NCBI GenBank assembly: GCA_903820505.1 | Contig: CAIJHQ010000017.1 | Span: forward strand, 62,001 to 126,000 | DNA length: 64,000 nt | Source: Candidatus Omnitrophota bacterium | Lineage (GTDB): Bacteria > Omnitrophota > Omnitrophia > Omnitrophales > Aquincolibacteriaceae | Reading direction: 5' to 3' | Part shown: in pieces, positions 47,599 through 56,552 of the stretch | How the letters are laid out: each line of letters begins with the position of its first letter | Position numbering within the stretch: position 1 is the stretch's first letter | Program-made: the position numbers and the translations under genes | The notes under the pieces: model-generated | Told to the model about the DNA's origin: nothing | Databases searched by the model: none | What the model saw: the letters and a program-made list of their open reading frames with translations, nothing else

Positions 47599-50307
47599 AT
47601 GAAAAAAGCACACCCCCTTGTTAGTTTCGTCATCGTCAACTATAACGGAAAACGTTTTTTAAAAAACTGTCTCGATTCCTTGATGGCGATGGAATATCCC
47701 AAGAATAAACGGGAAGTGATCATGGTTGACAACTGTTCTTCGGACGGCTCTCCGGCGTATGTGCGAGAAAATTATCCCAATGTCAAAATCTTTAAAAATG
47801 ATGTTAATAATTATGCGCGCGCGAATAATCTCGGGATCAGGCATGCCAAGGGGGAATTTGTAGCCCTCGTGAATAATGATCTTGTTTTTGATAAGGTGTG
47901 GCTTAGGGAATTGGTCAAAGTCATCAGCGCGGACAAAAAAGTTGGCGCGGTGATGGGGAAGGTTTTATTCCCGGACGGGAAGCTTCAGGGGACCGGGCAT
48001 TACGTTTTGCCGAATTTTTATTGGTCCGACCGGGGGTTCCGGGAGGAGGATATCGGACAATATGATAGGGTCGAAGAGATGCGGAGCATTTCCCACTGCG
48101 CCGTCTTGTACCGGAGCACCTGCCTCCAGGACGTTGGCTCTCTCGATGAGGACTTTAATATGTACGTTGAGGATGTGGATATGGCGATACGGGCCAGCCG
48201 GAAGGGGTGGCGATTATTGTATGCGCCTCGCGGTCGCGTGTATCATAAGTTCCACGGGACGGTGAATGAAGGCATGGTTGATTATTATTGCGAAAGGAAC
48301 CGTTTGTTTTTGATCGCCAAACATTACCCCGAAAAACTGCCTGCCGCTCTTTTAGGAAAAGGTTATTTTACTGTCATGAATAATCGAAATGATCTGGTTA
48401 AAATCCTTCCCGAAGTTATAAATAAATTGATAGCAAATCATAACGTGAAGTCCCTGAAGACCATATGGCCCGCTTTTTTTGATAATCTTAATATGATCAC
48501 CAATGGTGAGAAAGATCATTTGATCAAGCAATTAGATCATTTTAAACAGGATGTATCGGAAAAAGACAGACTGCTATCCGAGAGGAACCAGCAAATAGCG
48601 GGACTTGGGCCGCAACTCGCGCAGAAGGACTCCGCGATCGCTGAGCGCGACCGGCAGCTTTCGAGGGCACATGCGCGGATGAAGGACCTGGAGGAGTCGC
48701 TGTCTGAACAGAAGCAAGAGGCGGCGCGGAAGGATGAGCAGCTTACGTCGCGTGACCAACAGCTTTCGGAGGCAAATGCGCGGATGAAGGAACTGGAAGA
48801 GGCATTGTCCGGGGACCAGCAGTTAGCAGGGCTGGTTCAGCATCTCGCGCAGAAGGACGCGCAGTTACATGAAAAGGACCGGCAGCTGACCGAGAAAGAT
48901 CGGCAGTTGGCGGGGCAGGGCCAACGGCTTGCGCAGAGGGACGGGCAGCTGTCTGAGAAAGCCCAGCAATTCACGATGCTGGAACAGCAGCTTTCGGCGG
49001 CAAATGCACGGTTGAGGGATCTTGAAGAGGCGCTATCCGAACAGAAGCAAGAGGCCGGGAGGAAAGATGAGCAGCTTACGTCGCGTGACAGGCAACTCTC
49101 GGAGGTGGCTGTACGGTTGAAGGAGCTTGAGGGGGCGCTATCCGAACAGAAGCAAGAAGCGGCGAGAAAGGACGAGCAGCTGACTCAGAAGGACGCACAG
49201 TTACTGGAGAAAGACCGGTCGTTGTCAGTCAAGGATGAACAGCTTGGTCAGAAGGACCGGGAACTCGTGGAGAAAGACCGGATATTGTTGGTCAAAGACG
49301 ATCAGCTTGGTCAGAAGGATCGGGAGCTTGTGGAGAAAGACCGGATGTTGTTGGTCAAAGACGATCAGCTTGGTCAAAAGGACCGGGAGCTTGTGGAGAA
49401 AGACCGGATGTTGTTGGTCAAAGACGATCAGCTTGGTCAGAAGGACCGGGAGCTTGCGGAGAAAGACCGGATATTGTTGGTCAAAGACGATCAGCTTGGT
49501 CAAAAGGTCCGGGAGCTCGAGGAGAGAGAACGAGAGCTTTTGCAAAAAAACCAGGAAATTAATCAAGGAATCGAGCGCGTCACGGTTCTTGAGGGAGCGG
49601 TTGAGAACGTTACCGCTCAATTGGACACAAAAAGCCGTTTTATCAGTGATCAAGGGAAGGAAATACTGGCGCTGCGCCACCAACGAGATCAATTTTACCG
49701 ATCGGAAACTTACCGCTTCATTATCAAACCTATGTGGGCGTTACTTGATTTTTTAAAACTCAAACCGTTCCGCAAAAAACGATCCGCTTCGGATAAGAAA
49801 TCTTCCGAGATCATATTGATAAAATCCTACTGTGTTACGGTCGAGGAAGTCCAACAAGTTCTTGCGGCTATCGCGAGTTTACGCCCGAATAAGTCGGTCG
49901 CGTTGGTGGTCAATGCGCCTGCCGATGAGATCGAGAGGCTGCGGGAGCTAGAAGGCACTTCAGTTGCTTTGGCCTATTGTTCGCATGGGAAGAGGCTTTC
50001 GCTTGCTGAGAATATCAGACTCATCTCAAAATTACGACGATACAAGCCTGAGGAAGTTTTTGTGATCATCAGTCATCCCGTTTATCACGGTTATCGCCAA
50101 GCAAAAATGCTTGCCCTTTTGAGCGGGGCAAAACAGGTCACATGGTATTACGTGAATTCGGGGAACGCGGAGGTGTTTAAGCCGCGCATTTCCATTCAGG
50201 GGGCGGCCCATGGGGCAGCCGGTCTCGTATCGCTGTGGGGGATCGCGGCGCTATTTTATATTTTTGTGGTGCTCCCTTCCAAGGTACTGAAGCTCTTCAG
50301 GCGATGA
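47599..50307 (+). CDS. GT2 glycosyltransferase fused to a long repetitive coiled coil and a C-terminal domain
   Basis: 902 residues. The N-terminal GT-A/GT2 domain (1-250) has VSFVIVNYNGKRFLKNCLDS, the metal-binding ALVNNDLVF and YVEDVDMAIRASRKGW. Residues 315-697 form an uninterrupted, highly charged coiled coil built from repeats such as QKDRELVEKDRMLLVKDDQL. A short linker is followed by a globular domain (735-860; SEIILIKSYCVTVEEVQQVL, VFVIISHPVYHGYRQAK) and a C-terminal membrane helix. It starts directly after the Wzt stop and overlaps the next gene by 4 bases. The coiled coil may set spacing or chain length. Confidence 0.9.
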   Translation: MKKAHPLVSFVIVNYNGKRFLKNCLDSLMAMEYPKNKREVIMVDNCSSDGSPAYVRENYPNVKIFKNDVNNYARANNLGIRHAKGEFVALVNNDLVFDKVWLRELVKVISADKKVGAVMGKVLFPDGKLQGTGHYVLPNFYWSDRGFREEDIGQYDRVEEMRSISHCAVLYRSTCLQDVGSLDEDFNMYVEDVDMAIRASRKGWRLLYAPRGRVYHKFHGTVNEGMVDYYCERNRLFLIAKHYPEKLPAALLGKGYFTVMNNRNDLVKILPEVINKLIANHNVKSLKTIWPAFFDNLNMITNGEKDHLIKQLDHFKQDVSEKDRLLSERNQQIAGLGPQLAQKDSAIAERDRQLSRAHARMKDLEESLSEQKQEAARKDEQLTSRDQQLSEANARMKELEEALSGDQQLAGLVQHLAQKDAQLHEKDRQLTEKDRQLAGQGQRLAQRDGQLSEKAQQFTMLEQQLSAANARLRDLEEALSEQKQEAGRKDEQLTSRDRQLSEVAVRLKELEGALSEQKQEAARKDEQLTQKDAQLLEKDRSLSVKDEQLGQKDRELVEKDRILLVKDDQLGQKDRELVEKDRMLLVKDDQLGQKDRELVEKDRMLLVKDDQLGQKDRELAEKDRILLVKDDQLGQKVRELEERERELLQKNQEINQGIERVTVLEGAVENVTAQLDTKSRFISDQGKEILALRHQRDQFYRSETYRFIIKPMWALLDFLKLKPFRKKRSASDKKSSEIILIKSYCVTVEEVQQVLAAIASLRPNKSVALVVNAPADEIERLRELEGTSVALAYCSHGKRLSLAENIRLISKLRRYKPEEVFVIISHPVYHGYRQAKMLALLSGAKQVTWYYVNSGNAEVFKPRISIQGAAHGAAGLVSLWGIAALFYIFVVLPSKVLKLFRR
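49234..49510 (+). repeat. 63-bp tandem repeats encoding coiled-coil heptads
   Basis: About four and a half units, each 63 bases (21 codons, exactly three heptads), start at GATGAACAGCTTGG and GATCAGCTTGGTCAG (49234, 49300 and onwards). Units differ by only a few bases (for example GTGGAGAAAGACCGG). Such near-identity suggests recent expansion, and copy number may vary between strains. Confidence 0.9.
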
Positions 50308-51470
50308 AGATCCTGTTTCTTTCCCGTGACTATCCGCCCCGGCATGTCGGAGGTGTCGGAACTTACGTCTTCGAGATGTCCCGGGTCCTCGCGAAGTACG
50401 GCCACCAGGTCTTTGTTATTACAGAGGCGATCGATACACCTCTCGATTATGTCGATCAGGGGGTCCGCGTTTTCCGGGTCCAACCCGGTGAGATCCGCTG
50501 GTTGAATTCATGGAGGAAAAAATTCCCGGGACTTATCTCCCGCCTGGAATACAGTGTGGCGGTCTCTAAAAAAATAAAAGAACTTGTAACCCGGTATTCA
50601 ATAGACATTGTTGAGAGCTGCGAGGCCAGGGCGGAGGGATTCTGGTTTTATCTTTTTAGAAATAAGCCGGCGCTGGTCATCAAACTTCACACTCCGGAGG
50701 GGCTTGTCTACAAATTGAACAGGGAGGAGTATTCACGCGACCGTTTTTGGGTCGAAAAGCTGGAGGAATGGTGGATCCTGAAGGCGAAACGGCTTGTGGG
50801 ATTAAGTGAAGCGATCACCCGTCTGACGAGCGATCACTACAAGATGAAATTCAAGGATATCCCGATCGTCCCGAATCCGATCGACATTTCTTCATTTAAA
50901 TGTATCCCATCTGACAAGAGCGAAAATATTGTTCTATATGCCGGACGGCTCGAATTTAGGAAAGGGGTCCACGTGCTCGTCCGGGCCATTCCGCTTGTTC
51001 TGAGCGAAATGCCCAACGTTAAGTTCGTGTTTGTCGGAGATGATTGCGGAATGAAGGACTATATGCTGAAGAAATTACAGGAGTTCAATGTAACATCCAA
51101 CGTGATGTTCGTTGAACAATTGCCGCGGGAGCAACTTCTGGAGTGGTATCAGCGTTGCGCCTTATGTGTTGTTCCATCCCTTTGGGAAAATCATCCCTAC
51201 GTCATTCTCGAAGCGATGTCATGCGGCAGGCCGGTGGTCACAACGAATGTCGGTGGTCTTCCTGAGATCGTGCGGCATGGTCATAACGGATTGCTGGTGG
51301 AAGCCGGAAGTGTTGTGGAACTCGCCGTCGCGATCAAGGAGCTGCTTTCGAACAGGACCCGGTGCGAGGAACTGGGGGTGAGCGCGCGAAAGACAATGGA
51401 AACCCGATATGTGCCGGAAGAGGTAATGCGGAAGACCTTGGCGATCTACGAAGAAATGAAAGCACGTTGA
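50304..51470 (+). CDS. GT4-family glycosyltransferase
   Basis: 388 residues from the ATG overlapping the previous stop. GT-B fold: N-terminal FLSRDYPPRHVGGVGTYVFE, C-terminal YAGRLEFRKGVHVLVRAI and the E-x7-E-type nucleotide-sugar site in PSLWENHPYVILEAMSCGRPVV. There is no signal or membrane segment. It transfers an unknown sugar in the cytoplasm. It is related to the GT4 gene at 58703 (same DYPP/EYPPE start), possibly a paralogue. Confidence 0.92.
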   Translation: MKILFLSRDYPPRHVGGVGTYVFEMSRVLAKYGHQVFVITEAIDTPLDYVDQGVRVFRVQPGEIRWLNSWRKKFPGLISRLEYSVAVSKKIKELVTRYSIDIVESCEARAEGFWFYLFRNKPALVIKLHTPEGLVYKLNREEYSRDRFWVEKLEEWWILKAKRLVGLSEAITRLTSDHYKMKFKDIPIVPNPIDISSFKCIPSDKSENIVLYAGRLEFRKGVHVLVRAIPLVLSEMPNVKFVFVGDDCGMKDYMLKKLQEFNVTSNVMFVEQLPREQLLEWYQRCALCVVPSLWENHPYVILEAMSCGRPVVTTNVGGLPEIVRHGHNGLLVEAGSVVELAVAIKELLSNRTRCEELGVSARKTMETRYVPEEVMRKTLAIYEEMKAR

Positions 51471-51495
51471 TCCTGATAGGGGAAAGAGAAAACGA

Positions 51496-52545
51496 ATGCA
51501 TGGAGTGATGAAAAATTGCATGCTGGCTGTTTTTTCGCTTCTGCTGTGTCTTGTGGCCGCGGAGTTGACCGTTCGCGCCCTCCATCTATCTCCGGCCGTC
51601 ATGACACAGCTTGACTGCATACGTTTTGTCGACAACCCGGAACTCATGTATGAGCTTATTCCCGGAGGGGAGGTGGATGGAAGCCGCATCAATGCGCAAG
51701 GGTTTAAAGACTCAGAATTCAGTATCGCAAAGCCGCAGAATCTTGTCAGGATCGTCATGCTGGGGGATTCGATAACCCATGGGTGGGGAGTTCCCCTGGG
51801 CCAGACTTTTTCCGACCGGTTGGAGACTTTGTTGAATGAACGGTCGGCGGCGCTCTCTCGTCCTACAAAGTACGAGGTCATGAACTTTGGCGTTGTGGGA
51901 TACAATTTGGCGTGCGAGTGGGTGACCTTAAAAGAGAAAGCGATCGTTTATCAACCGGATATCGTAGTGCTGAATTTTTTCCATAATGATGGCGAACCCT
52001 TGCCGGGCTGTTTTTTTTCAGATCTCCCCCTGGATGATTTTCAACGGGGAATTCTTTTAAATAGATACTATCAACATCGCTCCGATCCCGGATGGCGGCG
52101 TTTTTTTCGTCAAAATTTATATAAGTCCGAACTGTTTGTTTTCATTTTAAGCCGCACCAGTAATTTTAAGGCGCAGGTGGCGAGTTATGTTAATACACAC
52201 TACAATAAGGTCTCGGGAGATGAAGCTGTTTATGAAAAATATATAAAAAAGATCATTCAATTGAGGGATGAAAAGAAGTTCAAGCTATTGATTTGTTTGC
52301 ACTCCCATTTGCTCTACGGGGTTCATTCCAATAATGAAACATTTGCCCGCATTCTGGATCGCGAAGGCATACCCTACTTCAATATGATCGATTATTATGA
52401 GCGCGAAAACATTAAACCTGACTCCATACAGCGGGCAGAGGATAAAAGAGACACGTGTCACCCCAATGCGGCTGGGCACTTGATTATTGCCAAGGCGATG
52501 ATGACCGAACTTCGAAAACACCATTTTTTGGATGGCGGCTCTTAA
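51496..52545 (+). CDS. membrane-anchored SGNH/GDSL hydrolase
   Basis: 349 residues. An N-terminal signal anchor (MLAVFSLLLCLVAAELTVRA) is followed by an SGNH domain. Block I is VMLGDSITHGWGV (catalytic Ser); the Gly block is in MNFGVVGYNL; the Asn block is in LNFFHNDGEP; block V is DTCHPNAAGHLIIA (Asp and His). In glycan loci such proteins are often O-acetyl esterases or acetyltransferase partners. A second member lies at 59978. Confidence 0.85.
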   Translation: MHGVMKNCMLAVFSLLLCLVAAELTVRALHLSPAVMTQLDCIRFVDNPELMYELIPGGEVDGSRINAQGFKDSEFSIAKPQNLVRIVMLGDSITHGWGVPLGQTFSDRLETLLNERSAALSRPTKYEVMNFGVVGYNLACEWVTLKEKAIVYQPDIVVLNFFHNDGEPLPGCFFSDLPLDDFQRGILLNRYYQHRSDPGWRRFFRQNLYKSELFVFILSRTSNFKAQVASYVNTHYNKVSGDEAVYEKYIKKIIQLRDEKKFKLLICLHSHLLYGVHSNNETFARILDREGIPYFNMIDYYERENIKPDSIQRAEDKRDTCHPNAAGHLIIAKAMMTELRKHHFLDGGS

Positions 52546-52612
52546 TTGTTGATCAAGCCGAAGGAAAAAAGCTTTTCAGGTTTTAGGACAGCCAATCCGA
52601 GCGGAGCCATTA

Positions 52613-53575
52613 TTGATCATGAAACATCCTGAGATCGTAGTATTGTTTTCGAGTTACCGCTGCAATTCCAGGTGCGTGATGTGCTCGGCTTGGATCAAAC
52701 AGGGCTCTGCGCCCGAGCTTTCGCTGAAACAAATTGAAAAAGTATTTTCAGACACGCTATTCGGAAAAAACATAAAGATCATTAACCTGACCGGAGGGGA
52801 GCCGACGCTTCGCGAGGATATGGTGGACGTTGTGAGGGTGCTCGCAGCCCAATGTCCCAACCTCCGGCGCATTGATATTCCCACCAACGGTATTAATACC
52901 CAGCAAGTTCTCGATAAGATCGAGAGGACCCTGGCTGTCCTGTTGCCGACTCCCGTCAAACTGAGCGTTACGGTCTCTGTGGATGGTGTGGGTGATGTCC
53001 ATGAGAGGATCCGCGGGGTGAAAGACATTTTCCCGGGAATCAGGAAAACGATAGAAGGTTTGAAGGAATTGTCCTGTATTTATCCTTTCCTTTCCGTTTC
53101 TTTGAATACAACGATCACGAAATTCAATGTTCAGGACCTCGAAAACCTCAGGGCTTTTTCAAGAACGGCAGGAGTGGGCATCAACTTCACCTTGGCGGCT
53201 CTCTCAGAGATCGGGGTTGAAAGTATCGCAAAACAGGGATCTTTCGAAATAGAGGTCGAAAGTGGTCGATTGATAACAACTTTTATCCAGGAAATTACGG
53301 AGCAAAAGGAGATGGAGAAAAGTTACGGGGAGTTCATCCTCCACTGGCTTAAAACCGGGGAGAGAGCGGCCCCCTGTAATTTTCGCAAGGGGAGGGTTAT
53401 TTTGATGGAGCCCGATGGCAATGTGTATGCGTGTGGTAATTTTAAAGAGTTTCTGGTCGGGAATGTACTTAAAGAGACATTCGGAGTGATGTGGAAGCGG
53501 AGGCGGTCCGTTCCGGGGAATGCCGGAGATAAATGCCGCACCTGCAACAGTAATTGCTACATGGGGGAAATTTAA
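52613..53575 (+). CDS. radical SAM protein with C-terminal SPASM-like cluster site
   Basis: 320 residues. The start could be TTG 52613, which has GGAG at good spacing, or the ATG 6 bases later. The cluster motif is CNSRCVMC (CxxxCxxC), followed by TGGEPTLRED. The C terminus shows CNFRKGRVILMEPDGNVYAC and CRTCNSNCYM, fitting an auxiliary Fe-S cluster (SPASM-like). These enzymes modify peptides, sugars or lipids. The locus suggests glycan or lipid modification, but the substrate is unknown. Confidence 0.88.
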   Translation: MIMKHPEIVVLFSSYRCNSRCVMCSAWIKQGSAPELSLKQIEKVFSDTLFGKNIKIINLTGGEPTLREDMVDVVRVLAAQCPNLRRIDIPTNGINTQQVLDKIERTLAVLLPTPVKLSVTVSVDGVGDVHERIRGVKDIFPGIRKTIEGLKELSCIYPFLSVSLNTTITKFNVQDLENLRAFSRTAGVGINFTLAALSEIGVESIAKQGSFEIEVESGRLITTFIQEITEQKEMEKSYGEFILHWLKTGERAAPCNFRKGRVILMEPDGNVYACGNFKEFLVGNVLKETFGVMWKRRRSVPGNAGDKCRTCNSNCYMGEI

Positions 53576-53577
53576 AC

Positions 53578-54984
53578 GTGAGGATCGCGCTTGTGCAATG
53601 TCCCGCGTGGACGGTCGAAAGTCCTCCGTATTCACTGGGAATACTGGCGGCTATTTTGCGGGCAGCAGGCCATAAAGTGAAATGCTTTGATTTCAACATT
53701 GCGACATACAATTATTGCAAATCCCAAGGGGCCTCTGTGCCGGAGGGGATAACGAGTGAATCCTGGATCATGGATCAACGCGGAAATGTCTGGTACGAAA
53801 AAGAGAGTGTATCTGCGTTTGTTAAAAACCACCATAAATTCATAGAGTCCATGGTCGATGAAATAGGCGCCTTTGAGTCTCAGATTGTCGGATTTTCAAC
53901 CCAAAGTACGTCGAAGTTCTTTAGCCTCGCGTTGGCCGCCCGTTTCAAAGAAAAAAAGAATACGACCCCGATCATTTTTGGCGGGCCGCTTGTTTTTAAA
54001 AATTGTTACGGGCCGGATATTCTCAAGGACCACGCTTTTCTCGATGCGATCAGTTTTTCTGAAGCCGATACGGCACTCCCGGCATTTCTGGATCTTTTCG
54101 AGCAGAGCGGTTTTTTACAGCCTGTTCCGGGATTCGCCGTCCGGTCGGCTTCGGGAGAGATTACGGTGGGCAATGAACCGGGTGTGGTGGATGACCTGGA
54201 TAAAATACCTTACGCAGATTACACTGATTTTTCCGGAGAACATTATACCAAGCAGCTCATACCGATTGCTACAAGTCGCGGGTGCATCAATCGGTGCGCT
54301 TTTTGCGCCGAGAGTCCTCATTGGAGAAGGTTTCGCAGGAGGTCGGCTGAAAATATCGTTCGTGAAATAATCATGCAACTTGGGCAATATCCCCAGACGA
54401 ATGAATTCTGGTTTAATGATTCGCTCATTAACGGTGACATCGCTATGCTGGAAGAATTATGTGATTTGATCATTTCAAGAGGGTTGAAGATCAGGTGGGG
54501 AGGGCAGGCGATGATCCGTAAGGAGATGAACGTCTCCTTCTTGAAAAAAATGAAGGCCGCGGGTTGTTATTTGATAAGCTATGGAGTGGAAAGTGGCAGC
54601 GACGCGATGCTCAAGCTGATGCGTAAAGGGTATGCCGCAGCTCTCGCAGAACGCGTTCTCCACGATACGCACGCGGTCGGGATAGACGTCATTTTTAACA
54701 TTATGGTGGGTTTTCCCGGAGAAGATGATAAGCGGTTTCGGGAAACAAAAGATTTCGTGCGGCGCTGCCGTCAGTATGCCTCACACATAGAGCTGCCCAC
54801 CTATCTCCTTCTGAAGGGGTCTTTTGTGTTCAATCATTTAGAGGATTTTGCCATCGCCCCAGTTGATTATAGTAACGAAGACTGGCAGCTGAATTGGAAA
54901 ACCAAGGACAATACTAATACGTACCAGATCCGCAAGGATAGATGGGCTGAACTGTGGCGACTGGTGGGCTCTCCGCAATCATGA
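53578..54984 (+). CDS. B12-binding radical SAM protein
   Basis: 468 residues from a GTG with a GGGGGA site. The N-terminal B12-binding domain (RIALVQCPAWTVESPPYSLG, IFGGPLVFKN) lacks a DxHxxG motif, as many in this class do. The radical SAM domain has CINRCAFC (near residue 240) and FWFNDSLINGD. These enzymes often methylate unactivated carbons. It closely resembles the next gene (55088), and the two probably arose by duplication. Confidence 0.9.
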   Translation: MRIALVQCPAWTVESPPYSLGILAAILRAAGHKVKCFDFNIATYNYCKSQGASVPEGITSESWIMDQRGNVWYEKESVSAFVKNHHKFIESMVDEIGAFESQIVGFSTQSTSKFFSLALAARFKEKKNTTPIIFGGPLVFKNCYGPDILKDHAFLDAISFSEADTALPAFLDLFEQSGFLQPVPGFAVRSASGEITVGNEPGVVDDLDKIPYADYTDFSGEHYTKQLIPIATSRGCINRCAFCAESPHWRRFRRRSAENIVREIIMQLGQYPQTNEFWFNDSLINGDIAMLEELCDLIISRGLKIRWGGQAMIRKEMNVSFLKKMKAAGCYLISYGVESGSDAMLKLMRKGYAAALAERVLHDTHAVGIDVIFNIMVGFPGEDDKRFRETKDFVRRCRQYASHIELPTYLLLKGSFVFNHLEDFAIAPVDYSNEDWQLNWKTKDNTNTYQIRKDRWAELWRLVGSPQS

Positions 54985-55087
54985 TCCCTGGTTCTCAATT
55001 GAAGTCATGCGTATGGCGTAATCCGAGCCTTGCTGACAATGTTGTGCGCCTGAGGCGCTAAGATTCTGCCCTTATGAAGGAGGAGTA

Positions 55088-56470
55088 ATGAGAGTAACGC
55101 TGGTGCTGTGTCCACAGGCCAATCCGGACAAGCCGCCGCTTTCTTTGGCGTATCTGGCTGCGAATTTGATTGCGCAAGGAATCGATGTGCGATGTTTCGA
55201 TCTTAATATCGAGCTATTCTCAAAGCAACCCGCCGAAAAGAAGAAATTGTGGGAAAGTATGATGGAGCCGCTATGGTTCGATATTGAGAGGCTTAAAGAT
55301 GCTGGCCTTATCAGTGATAGTATTTTTGATGACTGGGTGGAAAAGATAGAAAAAACAGCCCCCGAGATCGTGGGGTTTTCGTTATTGGCTACGACCTATC
55401 ACGTCACGACCCGGATAGCCGAAAAGCTGAAAAACAGGAACCCTAACTTAAAGATCGTGTTCGGAGGACCAGAGGTCTACCGCTTATTTGGGCTAGGCAA
55501 TCTGGATGTTCTTAATTGTGCAGACGCACTGATACTCGGGGAAGGCGAAGAGACCTTGGTAAAAGCTGCCTTGTCTCTGAAAGAAAAGGGCCATTTTGTC
55601 GCGGGAGAAGGTATTTTGACCAGGGAAGGAAAAAAGTTCACAGGGGAGGAAAATATTCAGTTGATATGCCCTCTCGACGTAATATCGTTTCCCAAGTATG
55701 AGTTATTCCCTCTCGAACTCTATAAAGAAAGAGGGCAGCTTCCGCTTATTTTCAGCAGGGGGTGCGTTGGAAGGTGCACCTTTTGTTTCGAACGGGCCTA
55801 TTGGAAAAAATTCCGCCAGAGAAGTGTGGACAATGTCATTCGGGAAATACAGTCGATCCGGGAACGATTTGGGGTGTACTGCTTTTCTCTCAACGACTCG
55901 CTTCTGAATGGAGACATGTCCTTCCTCAAAGAGTTTTGCGAGAGAGTCATAGGAGAAAAGATACGGGTGCAGTGGTGGGGGATGGCAAGAGTGGATGGTC
56001 GCATGTCCGAGGAGTTTATCCGGAAGATGAAACGGGCAGGATGTCAAAGTCTTGCCTATGGGGTAGAGAGCGGCTCCCAGCGCGTTTTGGATTTAATGCG
56101 AAAAGATTGTTCCGTTTCCCTTATTGACGATGTCATTACGAATACTTGGAAAGCAGGAATAAAACCTGGGATCAATCTCTTGCTGGGTTTCCCCGGGGAA
56201 GAGGAAATTGACTTTCAGCAAACCTGCGAACTCGTTAAAAGGCACGGAGAGCACATCGCGTATGTCAATATCTCGACGCTGGGAATCGAGCCCTTTACCG
56301 ATGTGCATGCAAGGCGGCACGAGTTGGGGATAAACCTGCTCGATACCTCGCATTGGCAAACAGCGGACGGCAAAAACGATTCGAAGTTGCGTAGAGAACG
56401 GGCCGAGAGACTATCGGAGATCATCGGGCGCTATGTGGGCAAGGCCAATAATTTCGCAGACGAACAATAA
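55088..56470 (+). CDS. B12-binding radical SAM protein
   Basis: 460 residues with a strong GAAGGAGGAG site. B12-binding N terminus (VTLVLCPQANPDKPPLSLAY, FGGPEVYRL), radical SAM motif GCVGRCTFCFE (near residue 223), then SLNDSLLNGD and GVESGSQRVLDLMRKD. Its layout parallels 53578, including the W-x-x-FRxRS segment (KKFRQRS, RRFRRRS) after the Cys motif. Likely cytoplasmic, substrate unknown. Confidence 0.9.
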   Translation: MRVTLVLCPQANPDKPPLSLAYLAANLIAQGIDVRCFDLNIELFSKQPAEKKKLWESMMEPLWFDIERLKDAGLISDSIFDDWVEKIEKTAPEIVGFSLLATTYHVTTRIAEKLKNRNPNLKIVFGGPEVYRLFGLGNLDVLNCADALILGEGEETLVKAALSLKEKGHFVAGEGILTREGKKFTGEENIQLICPLDVISFPKYELFPLELYKERGQLPLIFSRGCVGRCTFCFERAYWKKFRQRSVDNVIREIQSIRERFGVYCFSLNDSLLNGDMSFLKEFCERVIGEKIRVQWWGMARVDGRMSEEFIRKMKRAGCQSLAYGVESGSQRVLDLMRKDCSVSLIDDVITNTWKAGIKPGINLLLGFPGEEEIDFQQTCELVKRHGEHIAYVNISTLGIEPFTDVHARRHELGINLLDTSHWQTADGKNDSKLRRERAERLSEIIGRYVGKANNFADEQ

Positions 56471-56552
56471 CGAGAAGATTACCGCGTTCTTTGTTTTTCA
56501 CGATTTCAGTTAACGATGCCGCGTGTTTTTCAGGCCTAAAGGAGGGAAGTAA

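Noticed and set aside
49234-49510. CRISPR-like array
   Set aside because: The repeats are contiguous, without spacers, and keep an open coiled-coil frame.
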